Assembly: GCA_021432635.1 (NCBI GenBank) | Contig: MU270046.1 | Span: forward strand, 99,913-163,912 | Reading direction: 5' to 3' | DNA from: Thozetella sp. PMI_491 | Taxonomy: Eukaryota > Ascomycota > Sordariomycetes > Chaetosphaeriales > Chaetosphaeriaceae | DNA length: 64,000 nt | Shown here: positions 1 to 10,361 of the stretch, in pieces | Layout of the letters: each line of letters starts with the position of its first letter | How positions within the stretch are numbered: position 1 is the stretch's first letter | The notes under the pieces: model-generated | Databases searched by the model: none | Seen by the model: the letters and a program-made list of their open reading frames with translations, nothing else | Told to the model about the DNA's origin: nothing | Translations under genes and position numbers: made by a program

Positions 1-1002
1 AGGATTAGCTGTGGTATGGAGGGGGCAGTTCAACTGGCTTGCTGGCTGTTTTTTTACTTTTTTTTTTTTACTTTACTGCTTTTACTACGCTTTTTACTAG
101 TTGATATTTACCATATTTACGACCATATATCCACTGCGCCAGCTGGCCGCTTTAATTTTTTAAAATATAAGGGCATACGATCTTAGATATGGTGGTTGCA
201 GACCATCCCCCTCCCCCCCCCCCATATGGGGGATCCCAGGGTTAGGGTCCACGCTTACGTAAAATCGACCGGACCGGTAAAATAATAAATCGACCGGACC
301 GGTCGATATATGGGACCCCCCACACATCCATCGCCAGCATTTAATCTCTTCTTCCAACCACGGAGACGCAGGATCACCACACTGTCTTACGGCCGCGGCT
401 AGGCAGAACTTGACATCGCGGATCTGAGTCCACGCCTGATAGTATTTATCTGGTGACTAGGTGGCGAGTGGTCGTGGGCCTTATGATATGGAATACTAGT
501 AAGAAGCTCTTTTAAGTTAAAGGAAGCCCTGAAGGAGAAGGTGAGATGGAGCTAGTCCAAAATTTTGGAGAGCTTGCCAAGTACGAAAACTAGATGCTGC
601 TCTAATGCTCTATATATATTCCCGAGGCTCTTTCGCCGGTTAGAATCATTTTGTTATACGAGCTAGCTACCCCACCTTTCGACAGTCCTAACTTATGACA
701 TCACAGAAAAGGAGTCTAAGGTACCGTAAAACCGAGAGGGTTAATAAAGGGGAGCAGGGAAAGGGGTAGGAAAGAGGGATAAAGAGGAAAAGATGGCGAA
801 GGAATAAGCAACAAATAGGAAGAAAGGGAGAGATTGTAAATTTTCAAGGTTAGGAGACGGGATGCACCTACCTGAAGTAGGTGACATATATTAATGCCAA
901 GTAGTGCATAGAACTGGCATAACTGCAAAAGAACTTGCCGGTCGCGGTGATGCCATACAATTAGTTACTATTTCCTATATACAAATCCTACAGACAAGGT
1001 GC
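1..1002. other. Intergenic, low-complexity and AT-rich
   Basis: I see no supportable gene here. The stretch holds a T-rich run near 50-70, a C-rich run near 205-220, and two close copies of a CG-rich motif at about 262-305 (listed separately). Short open frames on both strands have no recognisable domain and overlap each other, so they are treated as chance. Confidence 0.6.
262..305. repeat. Two direct copies of a near-palindromic CGACCGGACCGGT motif
   Basis: The block AAATCGACCGGACCGGT occurs at 262-278 and again at about 288-303, 26 bp apart. The second copy continues to a 15-bp near-palindrome (CGACCGGACCGGTCG, 291-305). The motif is GC-rich inside AT-rich flanks. It could be a protein-binding pair or a remnant of a repeat element; the sequence alone does not decide. 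Confidence 0.5.
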
Positions 1003-1532
1003 TCAAGTGCACTTAACGAACGCATTGCCGCTAGCTCCGGTGTGCGTAATCGTGCCAGCCTGCTTGCAAGATGTGTTGATAACCACGCGATCCGCGCCAG
1101 GAGAACCTAATTGGACATTTCAGCATAAATACTCGCTTATCGCCTTTTTAACAATGGAATAGCCTATTGCTTACCTCCGGTATACAAAGACCCGCTGCTC
1201 AGGATGGGGAACTCCTGGTAAGGCCCGCTAACCGCAAAACTGAAACCCTCGTTGTTGTTAAAAGTGTGGGGGTAGCCACCAACAGTCGTGCCAGCGTTGT
1301 AGTGGTTACAAGCTCGGACACTAGCGGCGTTAACCTGCGCAGCCGTGTAGTAAACCGAACCACTATAAGAACATAAGTGTATGTACAGAGAAACTGGAGG
1401 GCATGTTTACTATGAGATAAATACTCACCACTGGGCATCAGCACGCTTCTCCAGCGCAGCAACCTCGGCAGGGGCGCTGAGGACGCTGGGGACGGCAGCC
1501 AGTAGAGTCACAAAGGCGCTGAAGAAGTACAT
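1003..1532 (-). CDS. Secreted guanyl-specific ribonuclease, RNase T1/N1 family
   Basis: Three exons (1532-1429, 1362-1175, 1106-1003) join in frame into 131 residues; the introns are 66 and 68 nt with GTGAGT and GTAAGC donors. Residues 1-20 form a signal peptide ([11 protein letters not shown]...), followed by a short propeptide ending in the Kex2-like EKR at 28-30. The mature part aligns by eye with RNase T1 throughout. YPH (65-67) corresponds to T1 Tyr38/His40, the Glu in QEFPILSSG (E85) to Glu58, the Arg in GADRVV (R104) to Arg77, and the His in ITHTGASGN (H119) to His92, so the catalytic set is complete. Cysteines at 35, 53, 111 and 130 fit two disulfides. The expected role is extracellular RNA cleavage 3' of guanosine via 2',3'-cyclic phosphates, for phosphate or nitrogen scavenging. 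Family assignment is firm. Confidence 0.93.
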
Positions 1533-3275
1533 GGCTGCTTGCTTGTTACGGATTGCAGTTACCAACACTCAAGGCCTGTGCGATGGACAGCGGCTATAAA
1601 TGCTCATACTGTACTCTCCAAATTGACTTCTCAAACTTGCATCCCAAGACTTGGCTTGTCGTACTTCGGTCAACGTTTATGGAAAACTACCATTTAAAGC
1701 ACGGCGCATGTCTAGTTGTGGTTAGGAGTGCCGCTGTCGTGTAGATAAACGCCAATCCAATAGGGGAGGTAGTACCCCCGGAATTGACCAGCGAATAGAA
1801 GAGGCGGCGTGGATGTGTGGGAAAAGGAGTGGTGTTTGGGGGACCCCGCACCACCAAGCATGTGGTGCGCCTGATTGTCAGCAGTGGTAGATAGGAGTTG
1901 CCAAGAAGAGCCAAGAAGAGCCAAGGAGAGCCAAGGAGACTCTAGGGCTTAGTTGCAGCCGGATGCGACGTTGGAGCGGTACAGCACACGGCAACACGTG
2001 CGATAACGAGGCATTGCCAAGAGACAACCCGCTCGGTGGCGGATGGTGAAACGAAGGATCATTTTCGCTAGGCATTCGCGGATAAAAGAAAATCAACCCG
2101 CGGTGGTGACTTTGCTACAATGATAATTGATGCCCTATCTCCAAGTTGAAAGTATGTGGAGTAAGTCTTAATGAGGAGGGATTGGGCAAGCATGATTCGC
2201 CCAAGCAACACAACATAGGTAAAATGCGAGTCTCTACCACGCTAGTCTTGGGCGAGGCCCGTCACAACTACCGCTCGCTTGTTTAACTTGCGTTTCACCA
2301 TTTTAAGCAGATATCCAATGTATAGCATCATTCCCAAGGGCCATGGAATTGTTCTAAGCCATAACAACGGCCCGGCACGAAAACGCGCCTGCTCTCAAGA
2401 TCGGCGATCGGCGCCAAAGTGTATACAGAGGCTCTTTGGCACAGTATTCCCACGGGACCGGGTACATCATAATCCTCGGGCTCCGGGAGACTGTTGTTTT
2501 GCAAGAGGTCGTCTGGAACGCCGTATACTTATTTCAAACTTGTAAATCGTGAAGATAACCCTCTCTTCCATAAAAGTGGGAGACTATATAGATAGAGTTA
2601 ACCTAATGGCTGGTTTATCCAATATAGAAATTCACAGCTACTTAGGTCTACTCTCACGGCAGTCCACTGGGCGAAGTAATAGGCATTCTGTTTCATGGAC
2701 CTCGGTTACCGATACGAGGGAGATTTTGTGGGACCACCCAGGATAACAGGATATACTCTTCAGGATGCAATGTACAGGTAACTAACCTTAAATTGACTAC
2801 TGACGACATTTGGGAGAACGGACCAAGAGCGCTACGGGGGTAACTAGATTACTAATGCGTCTGTTACTGTCAACATTTGACCTGTAAAGCAGTTTGTAAC
2901 ATATGCAGAGTAGGCCTGTGACGGGCCCAGGATATTCTCCGTTAGACCCTGAAAGTTGCGTGTGCTTTTTCGTAGCATCCGTGCACTAGCTCACACAGCG
3001 GATGCCATGGTCAGCATCTTAGGCACAAGTACCTGTGAGCCGAGCAAATCTCACAGCGATGGCCATAGCATATTTGAGGACTAAAGTAGATAATTCTCGT
3101 TGCTCAATAGCTCGCTCTTTTCAAGTAACATAATGCGGGGAGAAGAAATTGGCCGGTGCGGATGCGGGGTTCGGGTTCGGTAGGCAAATTAATCGGCCGG
3201 CTGTGGGTAAGAACTATTCCGCTCCACATCCGAGAGCCATGGAAATAAAACCGCCCGTAGGCCCATCCCATCAAT
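1533..3275. other. Intergenic, no gene recognised
   Basis: This 1.7 kb lies between the RNase start and the oxidoreductase start. It contains a 10-bp tandem repeat at 1901-1940 and only short open frames without domains. The part next to 1532 is presumably the RNase promoter and the part next to 3276 the oxidoreductase promoter. Confidence 0.6.
1901..1940. repeat. 10-bp tandem repeat, four units
   Basis: Four consecutive units read CCAAGAAGAG, CCAAGAAGAG, CCAAGGAGAG, CCAAGGAGAC. It is purine-rich on the plus strand and lies in non-coding sequence. It looks like a simple minisatellite; no function can be assigned. Confidence 0.8.
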
Positions 3276-4943
3276 ATGGATCAACGCATGAACAGAGAAG
3301 ATATGGCGTCACCAATGTTAGCAGTGATGGGCCCCGAAATGCACCCAGAACTGAGTGCCTTATCCCAGGTAAATTCACTCTTCCTACTCGTCTCAACCTC
3401 CCTCTCTTGCCCCTAGCTTCGTTTGCGTTGCGCATCTAGAATTGACACAACTGATAAACCCTCCAGCCGATACTCCTTAAGCTTTCAGGGAAGATCATCC
3501 CGAATAGACTTTATCGAACAGCGCTCTCCGAATATGCATCCACATACGACAAACAGGACATCAATAACACAGGACGGCCGCTCCCGGAATATACAGAGCT
3601 CTACCAAGGTAGGCGCTTGGACCAGCCTGGAGTGATGGCGACGGAGACTAACTCACTCCTACTCCGCAGAGCTCGCAGACGGCGGCGCTGGTCTGATTTG
3701 CTTTGGCAACATTCCTGTGGATCGAACCCATCTGGAGAACTACAGAAATGCAGTCCTAGACTCCCGCAATCCTTGGGACCCCATTGCCGCGTTCGCCCCT
3801 GCAATCCGCGCTGCCAAGTCTCGCGGCGCGATATGCCTCCCGCAACTTCAGTTCCCAGGACGACAAACGGCTAAAAATTTGAATCCGAGACCAAAATCTT
3901 CCTCTGACGTCCAACTACAACCTTCCATGAATAAAATTTATGCAAAGCCGGTACCGCTCGAGCAAGAGGAGATAGATGAACTGATTGATAGGTTCATTTG
4001 GGCGGCAGATGTGCTAGTGAAAGCTGGCGCAGACGGGATCACTGTAAGTAGCTTGGATCTCTTGGGTACCGCAACTCTAGCTCAAGTTTCATACTAACCG
4101 AGTCCGATTTGCTGTCTAGCTTCATGCCGGCCACGGATACCTTATTAATCAATTCCTCTCTCCAATTTTAAACCGACGGACAGACCAAGTATGTTCATAC
4201 CACATCATTACTTCTCAAAGTTAGCTAGGAGAAGACGTTAGTTAACATAAGTGTAGTATGGCGGATGCCTCGAAAATCGAGCTCGCTTTCTCCTCGAGTT
4301 GGTAGCAGCCATCAAAACAAAACTGCCATCAGATAAATTTGTTATCGGTGTCAAACTAAACTGCCACGACTGTAAGTACGCATTGTAGTCAATCTATCTT
4401 TGTGAAGCACTTCTATGCATAATCGCTAACAGGAACTTAGTTATCGAGGGCGGTCAAAGTTTCGCCGAGCAATGCGTCATTGTCAAGTGGCTAGAGGATG
4501 CAGGTGTTGACTTTTTCGATATGAGCGGTGGAACCTATGCATCCCCAGCATGGAGAGGTAACATCATGAAAGAGCTGTCAGAGAGGCCTTCACAGAAGGA
4601 GAGGGGGAGGTGCGTAGAACATCCCATGAGTGCGAGTTAGCTTGCTAATCTACGCCACAGTTATTTCATCGAGTGGGCACAGGAGATTAAGAAAGTGCTT
4701 GTAAGTCTTGCGTCCCCGATATGTCGACGCATGGAGCTAACTAGAAAGTCGCGTGCCGTCATTGGTACCACAGGCGGGTGGCGTGACAGCCATCGCATGG
4801 CGGAGGCAGTTGCTCAAGGAGACATCGATATGTGCGGTCTGGGACGTCCACTGAGGAGAGATCCCAGCTTCGTTAACAAGGCATTGAAAGGAGAGACGCG
4901 ATTTGCCCAAGTTGAAGGAGAACGGCGTGATGCCAAGTTATAA
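3276..4943 (+). CDS. NADH:flavin oxidoreductase, old yellow enzyme family
   Basis: Eight exons (3276-3368, 3467-3608, 3670-4043, 4120-4188, 4257-4371, 4441-4609, 4661-4700, 4749-4943) give 398 residues, normal for the family. Recognisable parts in order are the FMN-barrel start (GKIIPNRLYRTALSEY), the LADGGAGLICFGN strand, CLPQLQFPGRQ, the active-site segment HAGHGYLINQFLSPILN followed by RTDQ/YGG split by an intron, the IEGGQSFAEQ segment, and the phosphate-binding end GTTGGW...GLGRPLRRDPSFVNKA. These proteins use FMN and NAD(P)H to reduce activated alkenes and often act in secondary metabolism or detoxification. The start at 3276 is chosen because it is the first ATG in frame with exon 1. 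The last intron (48 nt) is uncertain, since reading straight through would also stay open. The gene converges on the Zn2Cys6 gene ending at 5172. Confidence 0.88.
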
Positions 4944-5171
4944 ACTGTTCCATCATGAAGTGAGCCCCATAGAAGATGAATTCGACTTAATCTAACGGTT
5001 GAATACCGTCACTTTTATTAGCCTCTCCTGCGGCTTGTACTCCTTAATAACATATCACAAAAAGCGATCAATGCCTATGCAGACCTAATTTACTACATGT
5101 CATGTAATCCCTCCCAGATGAATGTCTCCGAGTAAAATGGCACTTAGGCCAAAACATCAACGCTGGAGATA

Positions 5172-7809
5172 TCACATGAGCCCCCCGAACCCTTGACTGT
5201 ACCATTCACGAATCATTCCGCCAAAGAGATCCTCGTCACTCATATCCGCGCCTTGGAACGTAACAGGCACAAATGGGTCGAAGATAGGCATGAATGTGTC
5301 AACAAGGCGCCCTTGCTCCGTCCATTCCAAATCCCTACCATCATGCTCGAGGGGGTCTAGGCCGACACATGGTACGTCTCCCCAGTGACTGGTGGCTGAC
5401 GATATTATGGGTTCTGGACCTTCTTGGTTTGCTGGATCTCGCTCGGTGGCAACCCCGTCCTTCAAGCCGCTCGCCATGGACCTCAAAATGAGAAAGAGGT
5501 GTTGCCCTAGCAACGCTGATATGCCGAACCGATGTGGTGGTGTGGTTCCTGCCTTTTCTAGCTGCAGTGCGACCTGGGAGACTAAGGCGAGCAGCTCTAC
5601 TTTGTAGCCAACGCGAGTCCCGTACAGGAGTGGAAAGAGCTTAAGGGCAACAACAGCAGCGTAAGAGATCATGGCCCATGTTGGGGCCAGCATGCAGTAG
5701 ATTGGCTCTCCGAACTCTTGTAAGTCGCGGACGGCGGCCTCGCAGCACTCCACCGCCGCGTCGAAGCAGTCTTCCATCATTGCGGCGGTGTCTGGCCCAC
5801 CGTTAGTGGAGCCTTGCAATGCAAACGACAAGGTCCATAGCCTCCCATGCATGTAGACGTAGTGCATATACACGTTAGACGCCTCGCCAGTCGGTGAGGT
5901 GTAAGCCGCTGGATCAGCAAGCCAGGCCAGGTGCCATTGTGCCAATGCTGAGTCGACAAGCTCCCGCACCCAGTGAGGATCACTGTGTGGGACGTGGATC
6001 TGGCGCTTGATCTCGTCATGAAGAAGGGCTAACTGGCGCCGGAAGTGGATAAATGCACAAGTATGTTTGTCTGCGGGGTGGGCTAGCGCATGAGAACTCC
6101 AGTCTTCGATGTGCAGAGTGAGTTCTGTCTCGGGGAAGGAGCTCATCCTTCCTCGGGCAGAGCTGTGCGCTCGCTCCCACAGAAGAATTCTCAACCAAGT
6201 TCGTTCGCGATTCCTCGCCATTCTCTGCCGATGGTATGGGTCTGTGGGAAGACCGAGGTCAAGGGGCTGAGAACTGGCGCTCTGTAAAGGTCCAGATTTT
6301 CGCGGAAGTGTAGAAAGCAAAGGTGAGGGTGGTCCGGTTCGCCGTGCTGAGTGGCCATTTGAGCGGGACCTGTGATCAGACACTAACTCAGCAGCAATGC
6401 CGAAAGCGTAGTTGGTGTACATCCAGGATCGCTCGTCAGACATTGTGTTTGCCGGCGTGGCGGAAAGTAGCGAAATATAGTAGCCTTGTGCGATCTCGAC
6501 TGACCGATATCCATTGGCGTGAATATGTTTAGACAGGTTCTCGCCGTGAAGCCTCAGTCGTTTTGCCATGGGGCTAGAAGCAGTATCAAACTGTGCCGTT
6601 ATGGCAAGAATCCAGGTGAACAAGAGCGCCGAGCGACTCCGTACGAAATTTGGAGTATGTAGTAGAGGGTCAAGGATTCCATTGAATGGATGGAGACGAG
6701 CGAAGTAACTACAGACGCACAGAGGACTGGCGTTAGATATCGAGACAGGTATAGTAGGGGTGCTGCTTAGATCAACTCACATTGGAAAGAGATATTCCGC
6801 TTCCTCCATTGTGACCAGGCCTAGCTCTACTGGTTCGACATCAGGACCGGTATCGGGTGGTTTGCCGGAGTCGGTGGATTTAAAGTAGTTGGAATACCGA
6901 GCAGTAAGCCCGGGGTGGGAGAAGAGGGCATCCAGGCCAGTCTCAAGACTTTGTCTGCTGAGCTTCAATCCGAGCGAGATGTAGCCTGGCCGCCCGAGGA
7001 GGTTATGCGCGAGCGTTGAAGACTCAGTCTCCGCAGCATGTCCCCGAGACGATGTAGTGGAGTGTGAGAGTGGCGGCCCCGTAGCAGACTGCTCCCCCTT
7101 TGCTTGTGCTTCTCCAGAGACGTCCGCCACTAAACCGAGGGGATTACTTATCGTCTCTTCCCTGTGCCTGGGCTGCCCAATGTGGTTATTAGATACGTTC
7201 AACTGTTCTGCGCTTGCTCTAAAAGAGTCATTGTCCAACGATGGAGATGCTTCAGCTTCATCTCCTCCAGGGAGACCGACCGGAGAGGCGGGTTTGTTGG
7301 AGATGTGTTGGTTTTCCGGTGCTACGCACAAGTCTATCGATGACTCTGCTTCATTACTAGCTATACGAACCCGGGAATCTTCCTGGAGCGTCTTTGTGCT
7401 GCTTAGATGGAGTAGATGGGAAATCTCTGCCTCTGTGCTGGATTCGGATGGACCGGCAATGTTGCTGGTCCCGTCTGAATGAGCCTGGACTTTGGACAGC
7501 TCCAGCCTCATTTTCCGAACTGCTTTCTCGAGCCCTCTGTACTTTCCCACGGCCCCATGTCTGCGACCTAGAGGGCGTGGTTGTGGAATGATGCAGTTGC
7601 GTGCATTGCGTCTGCAACGCTCGCAAGGGTCGGCTGCTTTGCCGCTCTCGCTCTCCCCTGCTGAGGATCGGATGCAGCGCATCTTCCCCTTATATCAGCG
7701 TGTAATGAACCTTGAAATTAGGGGTAATCGTCGGCACCTTGGACTTTCGGCACGCTTCGCATGCCGGTAACGTCGATGAGGACGAAATGCGTCGACCCGT
7801 CTCAGCCAT
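5172..7809 (-). CDS. Zn2Cys6 transcription factor with fungal MHR domain
   Basis: Three exons (7809-7738, 7682-6781, 6708-5172) give 836 residues. The zinc cluster begins ACEACRKSKMRC, is split by a 55-nt intron before the third Cys, and has an unusually long 16-residue loop before CERCRRNARNC; the cysteine pattern CX2CX6C...CX2CX6C is intact. A basic linker and a Ser/Gly-rich, probably disordered stretch (about 80-250) follow. The fungal-specific middle homology region starts around EAEYLFP/YFARLHPFNGILD, joined across the second intron. The protein should be a nuclear DNA-binding activator or repressor. It shares a 695-bp divergent promoter region with the dehydroshikimate dehydratase gene at 8504, which makes that gene its most likely target. 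It is not recognisable as QutA or QA-1F from sequence alone. Confidence 0.9.
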
Positions 7810-8503
7810 GGCGGCACCGGGCTTCGACGCGGGCTGGTGCAGTTTGTACAGAACGAGCTGAGAGAGGGTTAGGGAATGAAGAAGCAATGCATGCAACTGT
7901 CTCTCTGATAGGTGCCCAGCCTGCATGGATCACGAGGTCGCCTGCTCTCTGCTCCTACCTGTAACGCACCGGATGGCGGTTGGATGAAGTTTCAGTGGGG
8001 ATGGTTCCCGCCATTTGGGATTGAATGTGGGGGTTGTTGGAGGCCCAAGGGACCTGGCCAAGATAATCGATATCCCCCAGGCCTCCATTGGTTAGTGCTT
8101 AAAATAGTGGAGATGCTTATCCACACCAAGCCAAGCTCGGGGGTCTTCTCAAGTCAATGGCCCTCTGTTCTTGTTGTTTCTCCTGACTCTCTTTCGCTCC
8201 CCGAGCTCTCTTGCCCCACGAACTTCCCAGGTCTTCCCCGCGCGAACCTGCTGACCTCTGTGCGAATCACCTTTCGCTTCGGGAATAAGCCCCCTACTAA
8301 CGTAGCCACCCGGGCTTGGCAATCGACCAAGGGAGAACCAAATTTTGGTTGCCCCACCTGCTCCTTGCACCGGCCATTTATTTTGTTGCCCGGCTTTTGG
8401 AGCCGACAGCGTACTGCGCGGTCACCCTCATTAATAACGTGGACATGTAATACGCAGGTATAGTGAAGGGGGCAGACGGCACAGAATCCAACTTCAAGAA
8501 AAG
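7810..8503. promoter_or_regulatory. Divergent promoter region between regulator and dehydratase
   Basis: These 694 bp separate the start codons of the Zn2Cys6 gene (minus) and the dehydratase gene (plus), so both promoters must lie here. No experimentally known operator can be named by eye. Open frames in this interval on both strands lack domains and are regarded as chance. Confidence 0.7.
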
Positions 8504-9659
8504 ATGGCCGAAGCCCCGGGACTCCGAATTGCGATTGCCACAAACTCTCTTGGCAAAGCGGCTGCCGGGCATCACCTTCATCGGAAGCTCGAGGTTGCCC
8601 GGGCAGCTGGGTTCGATGGAGTAGAATTGGCGATCGAATGCCTCGAAGCTCATGCTGCCTCGACCCAGTTCCAGGTAGAAAGTACTCGCGCCGACCGTCT
8701 ACGCGCCGCAGCGCGGGATATCTACGCGAAAGCCCGCGCGGAGTCTGTGGAAATTATAGCTCTTCTTCCGTTTGGGGACTTCGACTGTCTCGCAGACCCC
8801 GCAGAGATCAATGAGCGTTTCCAGGAGGCGGAATTGTGGTATCAGCTTTGCCAGCTTCTTCACGCGCCCATTTTCCAGGTGGGTGAGGCGGGACCGCAGC
8901 CAACCTGTCGTACAATGAGCTAACCCGGACAGATTCCTTCGGCCACGACTCGAGTGGGAAAAAAACTTACATCGGATCTCGATCGCATTGCAGTGAACTT
9001 GAGACGACTTGGACTTCTCGCGCAGGACTATGGACTCGTTGTTGGATATGAAGCTGTGGCTTGGGGCGTCCACATTAATACCTGGCAGCAGATGCGCGAC
9101 ATCGTCCGCCTAGTGGATCTTCCCAATGTTCGCTATTGCCTAGACACTTTCCATATCGCAGCCAAGGTTGCCGGGGATCCTTTTAAGGCCTCTGCACCCG
9201 TCCGACCCGGTGGGCTAGACGATCTGAAACGCAATCTCGGAGAGATCAAGCACACGATCAAGGCTACTGACATAGCATATCTACAGCTTAGCGATGCAAC
9301 CGTTGCCGACCCCGAGCAAAAGTCCTACCCGATGCGAGATTTAAGCCAGCATCCTATCATGACACAATCCAGAAACTGCCGCATGTTCCCTTGCGAACCC
9401 GATAAAGGCGGAGTCCTCCCAGTATTGGATGTAGCAAAGGCGATCTTCGACCTTGGCTACAGAGGCTGGGTCTCTATGGAAGTTTTCCATACTGATTTGT
9501 GGAAAGGCTCTCCTTCGTAAGTCGCATAATTGGCCTCCTCTTATTTGCTACTGCTGACTGAGAACCACAAGCATTCCGGAAGAATGGGCCACCCGCGGGC
9601 GCGCGTCGTGGGATAAAGTTTGTGCAAACTGTCACCTTGACTCCCCAGGATCGACGTAA
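8504..9659 (+). CDS. 3-dehydroshikimate dehydratase-like TIM-barrel protein
   Basis: Exons 8504-8878, 8933-9516 and 9572-9659 give 348 residues, close to the usual length of the fungal enzyme. The fold is that of the xylose isomerase-like / AP-endonuclease-2 barrel. Family landmarks are a start of the type RIAIATNSLGKAAAGHHL, a YEAVAWG metal-site strand, YCLDTFHIA, a YLQLSDA strand, the RNCRMFPCE segment, GYRGWVSMEVF and the C-terminal PEEWATRGRASWDK; the pattern follows fungal QutC/QA-4-type dehydratases. The reaction would be 3-dehydroshikimate to protocatechuate, a step of quinate and shikimate catabolism in the cytosol. The start at 8504 follows an A-rich context. Neighbours are a divergent regulator and a convergent permease, which supports a catabolic unit. 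A related sugar-phosphate isomerase activity cannot be excluded. Confidence 0.85.
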
Positions 9660-10361
9660 GTAGGTAAATCAGTGATCAAAAATACATTCTAACTGCGAGG
9701 TTCAGAGCGAAGCTATAGTGCAGTATAATCATCTTGTACTAGCTATCCAAGAGAAAGAACAAAATAGTTGAAGGAAATTTAATAATTATATAATTATGCC
9801 AACCCTCCTGTAGCCGTTCCCGTGTTACACTGGTAATATCGGCGGTGACTGAGCTATCGCAACGAACCTTGAAGGCTTCAGGAACACCTAGGGCGATTGG
9901 GTGCAATCTAGTGTAATGCATATGAGCTCTAGAGGTTTAGTGAAAGTCCGTAAATTTATCTGCTAAATGGAGCAAATGGAACAAGCATTCTAGTTTAATA
10001 ACGGGATACCGGGTTGTTTCCACGTGGGTTCCCGTTCGACTCTACTGTAGTCATTTCATCTCAGCGCTTACGGCATCTCCAGTTACGAGGCATAATACCA
10101 TGGTGTTTTGGTACAAAAATGGCATTTAAAACTCTCAAATAAATTGGCAATATCCTAAAGCATTATTCTGAAATACTGGCATACTAGATCCTTTTCTTAT
10201 CACCCCATCTGAGTGCCACTAAAATTGACAAGAGTGCTACAGCTGTGCTCAGGAAGAGTATCTAAAATGCTTGTTTTGCCGATCCGTTTCGTCTCTGAGA
10301 TCGTGTTAGCATCATCTCCGGAAGATTCTCGCATATGGTCATTTGACATGACTGGAAGTCC
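9660..10361. other. Intergenic between two convergent genes
   Basis: This holds the 3' regions of the dehydratase (plus) and the permease (minus). It is AT-rich with no recognisable gene; short frames at about 9739-9921 and 10213-10410 are unsupported. Confidence 0.65.
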
